Positions 12,465 to 23,893 of a stretch of 64,000 bases of DNA are shown piece after piece. Every line of letters starts with the position of its first letter. Within the stretch, counting starts at the first letter, position 1. The position numbers and the translations under genes are program-made. Location of the stretch: contig JAPDRO010000008.1 in NCBI GenBank assembly GCA_030247885.1, positions 930,001-994,000 of the forward strand, read 5' to 3'. This DNA comes from Taxawa tesnikishii (nom. ined.). Its lineage: Eukaryota; Ascomycota; Dothideomycetes; Dothideales. A model generated the notes under the pieces. The model saw nothing but the letters and a program-made list of their open reading frames with translations, was not told the origin of the DNA and did not search any database.

Positions 12465-13213
12465 AGCGTCTTGCTACTGGAACCAACGAACGTGGGAGTG
12501 GAGGTATACCCCAGATTTAGTAATGATACGAATATATATGTAATGATATGGCAAGCATCGACGCTAAATCCTACGTGTGTCAATCTTTACTGCAAGCTGT
12601 GTGACTTCTTTGTCCTTCCGGAAACTCATTGCAATCGAGACTAGCAGTTCAGAGTTGTATCACGAAGCAGTTTCAAAGTCTTGAAGTCTATCTCCCTTTC
12701 TTCCAAGGAGCCTGGGCTGTTAGAAGTTCATCTTCCAGATGACGTTGATACAGGAGCGCCGTTGCAATCAAATGCACCCTTTGCACTGATTTCGGTATAC
12801 TATAGATGCTGTAAGCGGTCGGATGCCCAAGTCGCGACAAGCTGCTAGCTGCCTGCAGAGGACATAGTGTTTCCGATCTTCCTACGAATTTGCGGGCGTT
12901 CAGTTTCCGAATCAGATACAGTAGAGCAGTGTAGAGTAGCAAAAGATTGCCAGGAAATATGGTAGACCCTTTACGGAAAATGCCGTGTCCCGAAAGTGGC
13001 ATCTTTAGCTCTCAGGTAAAGCCACGTTATGCGTCGCCGGAGTCAGCCAGCTTTCATACAGTGAACACGAATATATCCCTTACTTCATAGCGTCTTCTCG
13101 CGGCACTCGTTCCTTGCTCCCTCTAACTAATTCATAGCCCAACGAAATAACGCAGACAGGACCCTTTCTCTTCAGTAGCACACAGCCGCTGGGCGGCGCC
13201 CTCATTCGACAAA
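12465..13213. other. Intergenic region upstream of SEC63
   Basis: About 0.75 kb holding the 3' end of the reductase gene and the promoter of SEC63. A CT-rich leader precedes the SEC63 ATG. No further gene is seen. Confidence 0.5.
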
Positions 13214-15472
13214 ATGTCCACCGAATACAACTACGATGAGCAGGGACAGTTCTTCCCCTTTTTCTTTCTTACTGTCGTCGGGCTTGTGACTATACCGACC
13301 ACGTATTCTCTCCTTCGTCCAACCAAAGGTGTGCCCTACCGGACAGTTGCAGCTGGTACACCTGCTAATTTGGGCAGGGCTCGAGAACAATGCGCCGCGG
13401 ATACAAACAGACTTCAAGCCGCAGCACGCGGATCTCATTGACGGACACAAGGCGAAGCAAAAGAGACGGGAGCGCAAGACCAAGCGCATGATCACTGCAG
13501 CGATAGGATGGACGGTCATGGCCTACATGATCTACCTGATGTCCGTGACCGCGCGGACACAGCCCAAGATCTGGAACCCATACGAGATTCTGGATGTTCC
13601 CACGTCAGCGACCGAGAAGCAGATCCAGTCTCGGTACCGTAGGTTGTCCGTCACCATGCACCCCGACAAGGCGCAGCCGGACGCATCAAAGAACGAAACC
13701 GTGGACGACGTAAACGAACGCTGGGTCGAGATCATAAAGGCGTACAAGGCTTTGACAGACGAGGACGTCCGGAACAACTACATTCAATACGGAAACCCCG
13801 ATGGAAGGCAGTCAACGAGCTTTGGCATCGCTCTCCCTCAGTTCCTCGTGACGGAGGGCAACGGAAAGTACATTCTCTTGGTTTACGGAGCACTTCTGGG
13901 CGTCTTGCTGCCTTATCTGGTCGGCAAGTGGTGGTACGGATCGCAGAAGATGACAAGGGAGAAGGTTCTGGTCACTAGCGCAGGCAACATGTTCAAGGAG
14001 TACAACGAGCGCATGGACAAGAGTGGAGTCGTCACCGTACTGAGCAGTGGCGCCGAATTTCAGGAAATTTTGAACGGTCACAAAGCGGATGCTGGGACTG
14101 GGCAGCTGGAAAAGCGCATCTTGGCTGACGGGGGACCACACCTTTGGCGTCTGGTATGACTGTGAAAGATCGGACGCGGTTGCAGGAAATCGACGATGGT
14201 GTTCGAAGGAAAGCATTGGGGCTTCTCTGGGCATATCTGGGACGTGTGGAGCTTGATGACAAGGAGCTTAATGACGGTAAATTCTTTGCTGAACGCGATT
14301 TGTCCAACCGCTAACATAGCCGTCAGAGAAATATGAGATCGCGCCGACAGCTTTCGCTCTGAATGAGGCATATACGACCATCGCACTGTCATACGGCTTC
14401 ACACAACCTGTGGTCTCAGTGTACGAGACATCACAAAGCCTCATCCAGGCAATGCCGCCAAACTCACCACCACTACTCCAATTGCCTGGTTTCGACCGTC
14501 CAGCCATCAAGAAAATTGAAGATGGAGCGCTATCTAGCCAGCGGAAGCACCTTTCGGTTCAGGGATTCATGGACATTCCAGAGTCCCGTAGACGCGAGAT
14601 TATCAAGGAAGCTGGTGTATCCTCGCCAGACTACGAGACCGCCATGGCGGTTGCAAAGCAACTCCCTCGCTTGGTGATTGAGAAGACTTTTTCAAAGTCA
14701 CGGGCGAGAAGTTTGTTCTTCCCAATTCTCTCGTTCAGTTTGTGGTAAAAGCGCGCTTCATCCCTCCTGGAACCACCAACGTGCCGGACGTGCACCCGTC
14801 GGATCTGGAGGACATCGACCCCGATGATACGGACACGAAGAAGCGGCGCGAGTTGGAGGCACAGGCCAAGCAGCACCAACCTCCGCTAGCGCATGCGCCA
14901 TACTTTGCCCGCGACCACTCGCCGCGCTGGCACCTATTCCTGGCCGACGCACGTCAGGGCAAGATCGCCGTACCGCCGTTCACGTACACGACATTCGACA
15001 AGCAGATCGTAGACGAGGCTGGAAAGCCGACATTCAAGGTGCAGACGCTGAAGATGCAGTTCCAGGCACCGCCGCAACCGGGCGAGTACAAGTTCCAGAT
15101 GCACCTGCTCTGCGACAGCTACGTCGGGTTCGACGACAAGCGCGAGGTCGTCATGATTGTCGAGGATCCGTCCAAGGCCGAAGAGGTGGAGGAGGAAGAT
15201 GACATCAGCGAGCCAGAGGAAGGTGAGTCGAGCATCAGTCATGCATATCACGGTGTCATACGAGTGGCGAATCACATGAAGCTGACGCGGAGAAAACAGA
15301 TTCCATTGCAGGTCAAATGGCGGCACTCAAGGGCGGCGCGACGGCGCCTTCGAGGCCCAAGAAGAAGCCGGCGGCTAAGGACGACATCAGCGATAGCAGC
15401 GATACGGAGGAGGAAGAGAGCAGCGAAAGCGAAACCGATACCGATACGGACACTGACACGGATGAGGAGTAG
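13214..15472 (+). CDS. SEC63: ER protein-translocation subunit Sec63
   Basis: Part of the Sec61/Sec62/Sec63 translocon; its lumenal J domain recruits BiP/Kar2 to pull proteins into the ER. Membrane segments: residues about 14-30, about 90-110, and a third after the J domain (KYILLVYGALLGVLLPYLVG). The J domain starts WNPYEILDVPTSATEKQIQ and has the HPD motif (VTMHPDKAQ). A Brl/SEC63 domain follows (RRKALGLLWAYLGRVEL; VQFVVKARFIPPG), and the tail is acidic, ending in TDTDTDTDTDEE. Introns: 13329-13377, 14277-14326, 15223-15299. Two frame breaks lie in a run of five G (14130-14134) and five T (14688-14692); one more base in each restores conserved sequence (for example FFKVTGEKFV). Corrected length is about 694 residues. 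Confidence 0.93.
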
Positions 15473-16216
15473 AACACGGTTCGTGGTCAGGTCGTGTCTA
15501 GCATCCGAGCTGGCTCCATCGGTTCAGACGTGCCGGAAGATCCGAAACGGATCGTCCATGGTAGGGGATGCTCGAGAGCGAGGCAGAGGATGGGTGAAGA
15601 CAGACACTGCTACTCATGTCGAAAGGTCTAGCATTTGCTCGAGCGTTGTGGAAGGGAAAGAAAGGGATAGTCGTTAGTCAAGGCGGTATTTAGCGAGGCT
15701 TGCTGTGTAGCGTTTGTCGTGGAAGAACAGTATCAATCATTCCGCGCGTCAGTCTTCGTCTGAGCGCGTGACATGTGTCATCCTATCAAGCATTCAGATG
15801 ATTATCGCGCCCCTGTGTTGCCTAGTAAGGTAACAGTTGTCATGGGGCAAAGGCCCAGACTGCCAAGCGTCGCATAACGTGCTTGCCTTGTTTGCTCTGC
15901 TTTGCAATGACTCACGCCGAACTCTCACCACAACGACGTGACTCCCACCACTCCGCTGAGCCGTCGGGCTCCGATGTCGGTGTTGACGAGGGCATTGCTA
16001 CCGATTTTTTTATGACAGTTAAGAGAGGTACAAGTAGAGCAAACGGTACTATGTGGATGAAAGAGTTAGATCAGCACCTTTCTGCCGTTTCCATCTGTTA
16101 CCGTTGATTTCCTTCAGCCGGTCTCTCTCTCGCCACCTACCAGCAAAACATCAAACCCCGAGATCACACTCTTCTTTTTCCTTTCACGCACGACACGAGT
16201 TTCCATTCTCTTCAGA
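15473..16216. other. Intergenic region
   Basis: About 0.75 kb with only short open frames. The last 120 bases are CT-rich and look like the leader of the small gene that follows. Confidence 0.45.
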
Positions 16217-16654
16217 ATGGGCCAAAGACACAACAGACGACGTACGAGGAGCAGACAGCGGAGCCGCGCCGCGACTCCGGTGGTTGTGAATGCCGGAATC
16301 GGGGGCTGGTATATTCCCATGAGAGCAACGCATCAGGAATCACCGGCACCGAGGCCAACACAAAGCCAGTATCAAGCTTATCCGCCAACACTTCGACGCC
16401 ATCACCGTCCTGATACAGGGACTTTAAGCAGTTGCGGTTCGCCTTCTTCACCTTTGTCAAATGGAGTTCACGGCTCGACCACATCGTGGCAGAGGGAAGC
16501 CGTGCGGAACGAACCAGACGACGAATCACCCACGGCAAAACACCGGAAGCGCCTCTTTGGATCCGACGGTGGCGATGAGGAGGGTGCGCTGTGCGCGCCT
16601 ATGTTACAAGTGGTGCTGGATCTCTTCGACAGCGTCGATTACGAAGACCCCTAG
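16217..16654 (+). CDS. Small basic hypothetical protein
   Basis: A single-exon frame of 145 residues starting MGQRHNRRRTRSRQRSR, an Arg-rich N-terminus resembling a nuclear-localisation or RNA-binding tail, followed by a Pro/Ser-rich middle and a more ordered acidic end (APMLQVVLDLFDSVDYEDP). The ATG follows a pyrimidine-rich leader typical of fungal genes. I do not recognise a domain. The start MGQRHNRRRT looks familiar from small Pezizomycotina proteins but that is recollection, not a search result. The rest of the interval down to 17424 holds no other convincing gene. Confidence 0.5.
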   Translation: MGQRHNRRRTRSRQRSRAATPVVVNAGIGGWYIPMRATHQESPAPRPTQSQYQAYPPTLRRHHRPDTGTLSSCGSPSSPLSNGVHGSTTSWQREAVRNEPDDESPTAKHRKRLFGSDGGDEEGALCAPMLQVVLDLFDSVDYEDP

Positions 16655-17424
16655 CCTTGCTGCACTCCATACTCTCGTCTCATGACTCTCCTACGCTCAG
16701 AAGTGGGGTGTTCGCCGGGAAACCCCGCTTGCCATTTCAGCGCCACGCTCTTTTTCAGCCACTCGCAGATCTCGATCTTGGAGCAGGGAGCGCGTCAACA
16801 CCTGGCCACAGAGAATTACCTTGGAGAAAAAGACGTAATGGACCAGCACTTGTCTCCCGATCAGAGAGCCATGCGCGAGCTAAGCCCGCTTGCATGTTCC
16901 GTAATGCACGTCTTCGGAAAGACGAGGAGACTTCTCAAGACCACGTATGACCGCTCGGAACGGAACAGCCGTATCTCTTGATCCGTCCCCGAGTTCCACA
17001 TTTGGGAAAGCTGGTCTCATGCTCTTCCCTTCCTTTGTTTGCGGGCAAGTTACCGGCCTCTTGGTGTTTATGGGTATGCGATGAATGTTTTCTGCTCTCC
17101 TTTATGATACCCTAGATTTGTTCACAGGAAGTAACGTCTGCCATTCGTATCTGATGAAGGAGGATGGTGGAGGAGCAAAGGCCCGGTTGGTCAACGGTAG
17201 ATAGACTGTATGAGAAATGTCATCACCACGTCGCTTGTGCAATAAATGCCAGATGATGGAATCGTCTGCAAAGATATATGGGTTTATCAACCTCTGCGTT
17301 TTGTATGGTTATTGACCGCCCTAAAACCTTCGTCTGGTCATGTTTTCCTGGTACTGAGACATCCTGCTTCCCATCTTTCTCCGAGCACATCAAGCTCCGT
17401 CCCACGACCGCAGCATCCTCCCTC
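16655..17424. other. Intergenic region, convergent gene ends
   Basis: About 0.77 kb between two genes that point toward each other. Two short overlapping frames exist but have no recognisable content; most of this is probably 3' untranslated sequence. Confidence 0.4.
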
Positions 17425-18466
17425 TCACTTGCCAGTCTTGCCTTTCTGCTTCGTCTTCTTCATGACCTCCATCAATCCCTCTAAAGTCTTGGCATTGATC
17501 AAGGCCTCAGCATCCATAGGAGCACCTGCTCCAGCAGTCTTGAGCAGACTGTCGATCAACAAGAACATCTCCTCGCTCGCATTCGAGACGTTCTCAACCA
17601 GGTTTTGGAGACGACGCGCCAGGCGGGCCTTCTCCTTCGCTTCCTCGGCGATGCGGAGGGAGAGGTCACCGATACGGTGGATGAGGGTATCGCGAAGGTC
17701 CAGGACGTCGTGGACGTGAGAAGCAGCGGTCATACCCTCCAGCTTGTCAGCAATGAACGTTCCACGACCCTGCTTGTACTCCTCCAAGCTCCAGAAATAG
17801 TAGGCACGATAAGGGTTGTCATCGAGGAAGAACGATAGCTTTGTCTTCAGTGCGATGGTTTGCCGGATACAGTCCTCCAATGAAGCGCCTCTACGTGCAA
17901 CGTAGCCGACGGCCTTCTCGATGGATTTGCAGATGTCCGGTGGAGGAATGGTGATACCTGGCGGTATAGTGGACACACTTGGCTCAGAAGTGAGCGCATT
18001 ATTCGGCTTAGCGATGGATGTGTTCTCAGTGCTTGCGGGGTTCTCGGATGACATCGTCTGGGGTCCGAGAGGGCCCGGAGTTGAGACTGCGGGAACGCTT
18101 GAGGTTGAGAACGCAAAAGGGTTTGAGTAGGTGGAGTGATCTGCCTCCTCGTCGCTGAGATTGGAGCCTGAGAGTTGAGATCGAGGTGAGTGGGAACACT
18201 CAGGCGCTTCGAAGGCGGAAGCTCCGGTGCGTTCCAGGAAGTCTGCTTAGAGGTAGGTCTTGGGACACTGCCGCCAGTATGCTTGGCTGTGTGAATCGTT
18301 AGCGTTAAGAAGCGTCGTCGGTGTGCGAGAGTGTTGTGACGTGGTGGTGTCAGAGCGCGTCGCGAAAAGCGAACCGCAGAACGCAAGCCGGTGTCTCGGA
18401 CCGTGTTTTAAGGCGGTGGTGATGAGGGTGTGGTAACTTACGCATAGTCTGCTTGGCGCGCATCAT
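17425..18466 (-). CDS. SURP (SWAP) domain protein
   Basis: The central module matches the SURP fold of splicing factors: PPPDICKSIEKAVGYVARRG, then FFLDDNPYRAYYFWSLEEYK. It is closest in pattern to the SURP modules of SF3A1/PRP21. After it comes a helical, charged C-terminus (RIAEEAKEKARLARRLQNL; Lys-rich end KKTKQKGKTGK) rather than the second SURP and ubiquitin-like domain of SF3A1. The frame remains coding-like upstream of the ATG at 18054 (SNLSDEEADHSTYSNPFAFS). The first exon is probably 18442-18466 (ATG ATG CGC GCC...), with an intron 18287-18441 ending in a good gctaac...cacacag acceptor. One frame change of the one-missing-base kind lies in 18060-18250. Predicted length is about 295 residues. 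A role in mRNA splicing is inference. Confidence 0.65.
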
Positions 18467-19657
18467 TGGTGACGGGTCTTGTGGATGTCCAACGAGAGAA
18501 AAGTGTTTTGTTGATGAAATAGTCGTCACAGTGTGGTGGAAATGTTGTTTTGAGGATCTCTGCGACTGGAACTCGGCCGTTCCTAGTGAGGGGAAGAAAG
18601 AGATGTAAGATGAAGAAGTAGGCAAGGCTGGCGTTGTTACGACAAGGAAATGGTCTGGTCATGGGGTGCGATGAATGAGAGCTTGGAGCACGTGTGTGAC
18701 TAGCGAGACGTGAAGTGAAAAGTATGACTTCGAGTTACCTCAAGCATCGATCTTATGTTGCAGTCCCTGCATTCAATCAGACATCAAAAGTTGCCTACAC
18801 TAGTTTACTACCTTCCGGCAACTACCCTTCCACACCTTACTTCGGCATCGTCGTAACAATAACTACAAACAGATTGACGTCATCAGTCTTGTCCATGTCG
18901 ATCCGGACTCGGGGTCTTTCAGCGCGCTGGGTGGTCTCATCGTAGACACCGTCGAGTGATCCCTTCAGCTGCTCCCCATGGCTCCATAGCTTGGTCAGGC
19001 ATTCCTTGTCAACCTTACCAACATTCGTTCGTTCGGTGTTCCTCGGTGACAGCACTGGATGCTGGGACAGCGTCTGCAGCATCCGCAGCACTTATAGGGT
19101 CGCCAAGCGTTCTTGTATGATACTTACTCTGTCCCATTCCAGTGTTGCACGCTGTCCGACTGGTTTTGTGCAAACCGGCCAAGAGTTTCCAAGCAGATAG
19201 CAACACCCTCATTTAATCCGCGACCGAAGGTGACCATCCTCCAGATGTACTGCCAGGCCGGACTACATGTTGAGAGAACGGCAGGGCAGTTGCTCGTCAG
19301 GTGGCGGTATCTCTGGCGAGATTAGCATCTTCGAGCGTCCGGATATCTCAAGCACGTGTCGGTTAAGCAGCGTCGAAAAGTATACATCTGTGGAAAGATT
19401 CTCGATTTGTTATAGTCATACCTCGTCGTCTTGTTGAAGTAGAGATGGATGTCGTCAAAGGTGGATGTGCGACGGCCTGGCTCGCTAGCGTCTCGCTTCT
19501 TTCCGAAACGTCGAAAAGTTGTTCCGTGGATTCGCCGGACGACGCCAAGCCCACGACCCACCGAACTTCGATTTCTTCGTCTGCCTGCTTGACGGTTCTG
19601 AAGACAGCGAGTGCGTCGACAACCTCTACTAACAACACCAGGGACACCGCCGCAACA
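18467..19657. other. Intergenic region upstream of eL18
   Basis: About 1.2 kb between two divergent genes. Short open frames on both strands overlap each other and show no domain. The final 150 bases (CT-rich, with actaacaacacc) look like the leader of the ribosomal protein gene. Confidence 0.45.
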
Positions 19658-20421
19658 ATGGGTATCGATCTCGGTATGTGCATTGCTCTGCTGCGCTTTG
19701 CTGGAAACCACACATAGAACTACCCTACCTCGACTGCCATCATCCGCGCAATACGTTCGACCGAAATTCACGAGAAAATACTGACAGCACATTCGTTCAG
19801 ACCACCACCACGTCAAGTCCGGCCACAGGAAGGCCCCCAAGTCGGAAAATGTCTACCTGGCTCTCCTGGTCAAGCTCTACCGTTTCCTCTCCCGCCGTAC
19901 CGACTCCAAGTTCAACGCGGTCATCCTGAGGAGACTGATGATGAGCAACATCAACCGCCCACCAATGAGCATCTCCAAGATTGTTGCGACCGCTGCCAAC
20001 AAGCACTCCGCCAAGGAGCACGAGGGCAAGACCATTGTCCTGGTCGGCACCGTCACTGACGACAACCGCCTCCTTTCCGTTCCAAAGCTCTCCATCGCCG
20101 CCCTCCGCTTCACCGCGACTGCCCGCGCCCGCATCCTGGCCGCTGGTGGTGAGTGCCTCACCATTGACCAGCTCGCCATGCGCGCTCCAACTGGTGCCAA
20201 CACTCTCCTTCTCCGTGGCCCCAAGAACGCCCGTGAGGCTGTCAAGCACTTCGGCTTCGGTCCTCACTCTCACAAGGCACGTTACACATTCGAGAAGATC
20301 AAGGAATTAGGAAGAAGAGAATGTGGACTAACGCACACTGCAGAAGCCATACGTCGAGAGCAAGGGACGGAAGTTCGAGCGTGCTCGTGGTCGCAGAAGG
20401 TCGAAGGGTTTCAAGGTGTAA
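19658..20421 (+). CDS. RPL18: 60S ribosomal protein eL18
   Basis: Structural protein of the large ribosomal subunit, about 189 residues, close to the usual 186-188. It starts [20 protein letters not shown], has [10 protein letters not shown] and [20 protein letters not shown], and ends [19 protein letters not shown]. Three exons: the first is only 16 bases (19658-19673), then intron 19674-19800, exon 19801-20276, intron 20277-20343, exon 20344-20421. An early first intron is typical of ribosomal protein genes. The second intron starts with GC (AAG|GCACGT) and ends CTGCAG with a ctaac branch site; the junction is fixed by the conserved [11 protein letters not shown] sequence. A GT further on would break the frame. 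Confidence 0.95.
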
Positions 20422-20980
20422 ACGGGTTTCTCTCGGTTCAAAATGGTTGTCTCTGGGCGATACAATTCATGAGGCGAATGAGGGGCTTGTCTTTGCTAGC
20501 GGTATCACATTACAGCGTCCCTCAAAAGAAATCGATTCGGCTAGGCTCTTGGTGTGTTATGGCAGACATGGCGATAACGAAAAGGCTGCATCTGCAAATA
20601 TCAACATTCATGCGTTCAGAATTCGGAACTTCGTACTTCTTGCGTGACTCCTCCTCCTCGACTCCTTACGTGTTTGGGGGTTCACCATCATGCGTTTCAA
20701 TGCTGAACTATGGTCTACACGTGATGCCATCGAGGAAAAAGTTTGGTACATCCAGATACACCCTTTGCATGCCTTTCGTTTGTAATTCACGCTCTTGTAT
20801 GACATGCATGTCTCTCACCACCATCGCAACTCCGGAATACTAGACATCGGTGAAGAAAGCGAACCAAACGTGTCGTCCGAAACCATCAAAATTTTCTTTC
20901 CCGGGATACAAACTTCTCACAGAAGCTGCATAACTGGTATAACGACCTGATATACCACTATAATATTTTCCATATCCACA
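20422..20980. other. eL18 3' region and ADE2 promoter
   Basis: About 0.56 kb. The first half is probably the eL18 3' untranslated region. The last part is AT-richer just before the ADE2 ATG (ataccactataatattttcc), the likely ADE2 core promoter and leader. Confidence 0.45.
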
Positions 20981-22713
20981 ATGTACGACAAAACAGTCGG
21001 TCTTCTTGGAGGCGGCCAGTTGGGCCGTATGTTCATCGAGCCGGCCAATAGGCTCAATATCAAGGTGAACGTTCTTGATGCACCGAACGCACCCGCCAAG
21101 CAAATAAGTGCTCACGACGACCACCTTGACGGCTCATTCAAGGATGCCGCCAAAATCAAGGAGCTGGCTAAGAAATGCGACGTCGTCACCGTCGAAATTG
21201 AACATGTTGACACGCACATCCTTGAGGAGATTTCCTCAGACGTGGCGGTTGAGCCTAGCTGGAAGACCCTCCGATGTATCCAGGACAAATACGCGCAGAA
21301 GGAGCATCTAAAAAGCACGATGTTGCTATCGCTGAGTCTGTGTCGCTGGAGAGCAGCACGACCGAGGAACTGGACCGCATAGGGAAGAAGCTTGGCTTCC
21401 CTTTCATGCTCAAGGCGCGGAAAGACGCGTACGACGGACGAGGAAACTTCCCTGTGCAATCCTCCGCAGACTTTTCTAAGGCGCTCGAAGCACTCAAGGA
21501 CCGCCCGCTCTACGCTGAGAAATGGGCACCGTTCAAGGCCGAGTTGGCTGTCATGGTCGTAAAGGGCAAGGACCAAGTTCTAGCGTACCCAACCGTGGAG
21601 ACAATTCACGAGGACAGCATATGCAAGCTGGTCTACGCGCCTGCTCGCAACGTCTCCTCGACCGTGACAAAGAAGGCCCAGGAACTAGCGAAGCGTGCCG
21701 TTGCCTGCTTCTGGGGCAAGGGCGTCTTCGGCGTTGAGATGTTCCTCCTCGAGGATGATAGCCTGCTCATAAACGAGATCGCACCGCGCCCGCACAACTC
21801 GGGTCACTACACCATCGAGGCGTGTCCCATGTCACAGTACGAGGCACACCTCCGTGCGATCCTGGACTTACGTATCGATGAGGAGGGCGTCGAGCTCATC
21901 CGTCCGGCCATCATGCTCAACATCCTCGGTGGTGCGAAGCCCGACTCAGCGATTCAGGTGGCGAGGAAGGCTGCTGCGCAGTCGTCCGCGCTTCGCATCC
22001 ATATGTACAACAAGGGCGATGCGCGCCCAGGACGCAAGATGGGCCATATCACGGTGACTGCATCAACGATGAAGAAAGCTGAGGAGCTCATGACGCCCAT
22101 GATCTCCGTCGTAGACGCCGTGCGCGCGGAACGCACCGGCACCGCGCCGCCTTCTACTGCTCCGCCCGCCTCTGCACAGCCTTTCGGCCAGCCTCTTGTC
22201 GCAGTCTTGATGGGTTCATTCTCCGATATGCCGGTGCTGGACAAGGGCGTACAGATCCTCACCGACTTCGGCATCGCCTACGAAACGCACATCACCTCCG
22301 CACACCGCACGCCCGACTGGATGGGCGAGTACGTCGCCAGCGCCGCAGACAAGGGCATCCGTGTCATCATCGCCGCAGCCGGTGGCGCGGCGCACTTACC
22401 CGGTATGGCAGCCTCGCACACACACCTGCCTGTCATCGGAGTGCCCGTCAAGCCCAGCATTGGCGATGGAACGGACTCATTGCTCAGTATCTGCAACATG
22501 CCAAGGGGAATCCCTGTCGCAACGGTAGGTGTGAACAACAGCACGAACGCGGCGTTGTTGGCGGCTCGAATTCTGGGGGTCAGTGAGGAAGAGGTGAGGG
22601 AGAAGGTTAGAAGTCATCAGGCGGAGATGAAGGAGGAGGTCATGGAGAAGGAGAAGGTGATGCAGGAGAAGGGGTGGAAGGGTGCGATGGAGCTGTGGCA
22701 TGCGAAGAAGTGA
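20981..22713 (+). CDS. ADE2: Phosphoribosylaminoimidazole carboxylase
   Basis: Bifunctional purine-synthesis enzyme making CAIR from AIR. The N-terminal ATP-grasp (PurK) part starts [20 protein letters not shown] and has AYDGRGNF and [17 protein letters not shown]. The C-terminal PurE part has [26 protein letters not shown] and [20 protein letters not shown]. No intron is needed. The frame changes once, in a run of five A (21310-21314): a sixth A gives the conserved [13 protein letters not shown]. Corrected length is about 577 residues, normal for fungi. Loss of this enzyme classically gives red, adenine-requiring colonies, so a truly broken gene would be unlikely in a wild isolate; a base-call error is the simpler reading. 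Confidence 0.95.
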
Positions 22714-23554
22714 GGTGGCAGCGTGTGGACGGGTTCGTGATGGGAATGGGAAATGCAGACGGAAATGAGGATTCTGCTTCACGACGGCTGTTGACGGCAC
22801 TCTGTTTTGATTTGTAGAAATGAAAAGTAATCCACGTCTGAGTATGTATAGCAACGTCCTGACCGAACAAGTCTGTGCCTCGAAAGCGAAGCTGACAAGC
22901 ACGTCTAGAGTCCCTCGATTCCTGCCGTTCAATAGCATACAGAGTTCACTCGACGGAAATTTTTCGCAGTCCGGGAGAATCACCTTCGCCTTCGGAATCA
23001 CCGTATCGCCTAGAAAGCCGCGTGCTACACAACCTTCAATGTTTTCGTTCCCTATTTGCTGTGATCAAATTCTTTACAAATACAGCAGTGGAGTAAAGGG
23101 AGAAGAAAGAATAGTTGCAGATTCCCGACCTTGTCAATGACTAGACTGCCCAACAGATTATATCATGCGTCTGTTGCAATAGGCTTGCACATGTATGTAC
23201 GTAACTTCTTGGCACATCACCAGGCTCGTCGTGCGACATCACGCGTACCCATCGGAAGACGTCCCCCTTTGAATGCGGCGCGGTTGTTACGGGACCTCTG
23301 ATGAGAGCACTGACGGGATCGGGCCATCAACACAGTTGACTCCACGCTTGAGGAGTTTTACCTGGGAATTTGATGAGGGCCAGAAGAGCTGGTATTCTCC
23401 ATACTATTGCTCGTTCTTAGAGGGAATATGAAGACCGTGACAGTCATGTGTGAGGGGATGATGCGCCAGGAACGGAAGGCGCGTCGCGGCGTCGCTTCTT
23501 ACCGTCTGGCAATGCACGTGGTATATACAAGATTTACAATCCTAGTAACATCAA
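22714..23554. other. Intergenic region before the tRNA gene
   Basis: About 0.84 kb downstream of ADE2 with no convincing frame or RNA gene. The first ~350 bases are probably ADE2 3' untranslated sequence. Confidence 0.45.
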
Positions 23555-23661
23555 GGGCTTGTGGTCTAGCGGTATGACATCTTCTTAGCATTCAGCCTCT
23601 TTCGAGATGTGTGTGGATCCTGAGATGGAGAAGGTTCCGCGTTCGACTCGCGGCTAGTCCA
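23555..23661 (+). tRNA. tRNA-Ala (anticodon AGC) with intron
   Basis: A complete cloverleaf can be drawn. The acceptor stem is GGGCTTG with CTAGTCC, including the G3:U70 wobble pair that marks alanine tRNAs and one T:T mismatch. The D arm has the A-box TGGTCTAGCGG. The anticodon stem is TCTTC/GGAGA with loop TTAGCAT (AGC at 23587-23589). The T arm is CCGCG-TTCGACT-CGCGG, and the discriminator base is A at 23661. A 35-base intron (23591-23625) sits one base 3' of the anticodon, the standard nuclear tRNA intron position. A T-rich stretch just downstream (from 23663) serves as the Pol III terminator. CCA is not encoded. Confidence 0.93.
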
Positions 23662-23666
23662 ATTCT
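23662..23666 (+). terminator. Start of T-rich Pol III terminator
   Basis: The run attcttttgctttt directly after the tRNA discriminator base contains two TTTT blocks, the usual RNA polymerase III stop signal. Confidence 0.6.
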
Positions 23667-23893
23667 TTTGCTTTTCGCGGCTGATCTTGCTCGAACACTG
23701 CAGTTGAACCGAGGACGGACGGAGGAGCGAACGAACGAACGAGGCTGTACGTGACCGGCCGTGTAGGTTGCTGACTCAAGGGTGTTATTGTTTGTGGTGG
23801 AAATGAAATGTTGTTCCCAATACTTATCAACTAATTCGTCAGGCATAAACAATCTGCGATATACCAATTGGAATCGTTTGTAGCAAAGACACC

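Noticed and set aside
14125-14700. Programmed ribosomal frameshifting in SEC63 and other genes
   Set aside because: Breaks occur in many unrelated genes in different kinds of homopolymer without slippery heptamers or downstream structure; one common technical cause is simpler.
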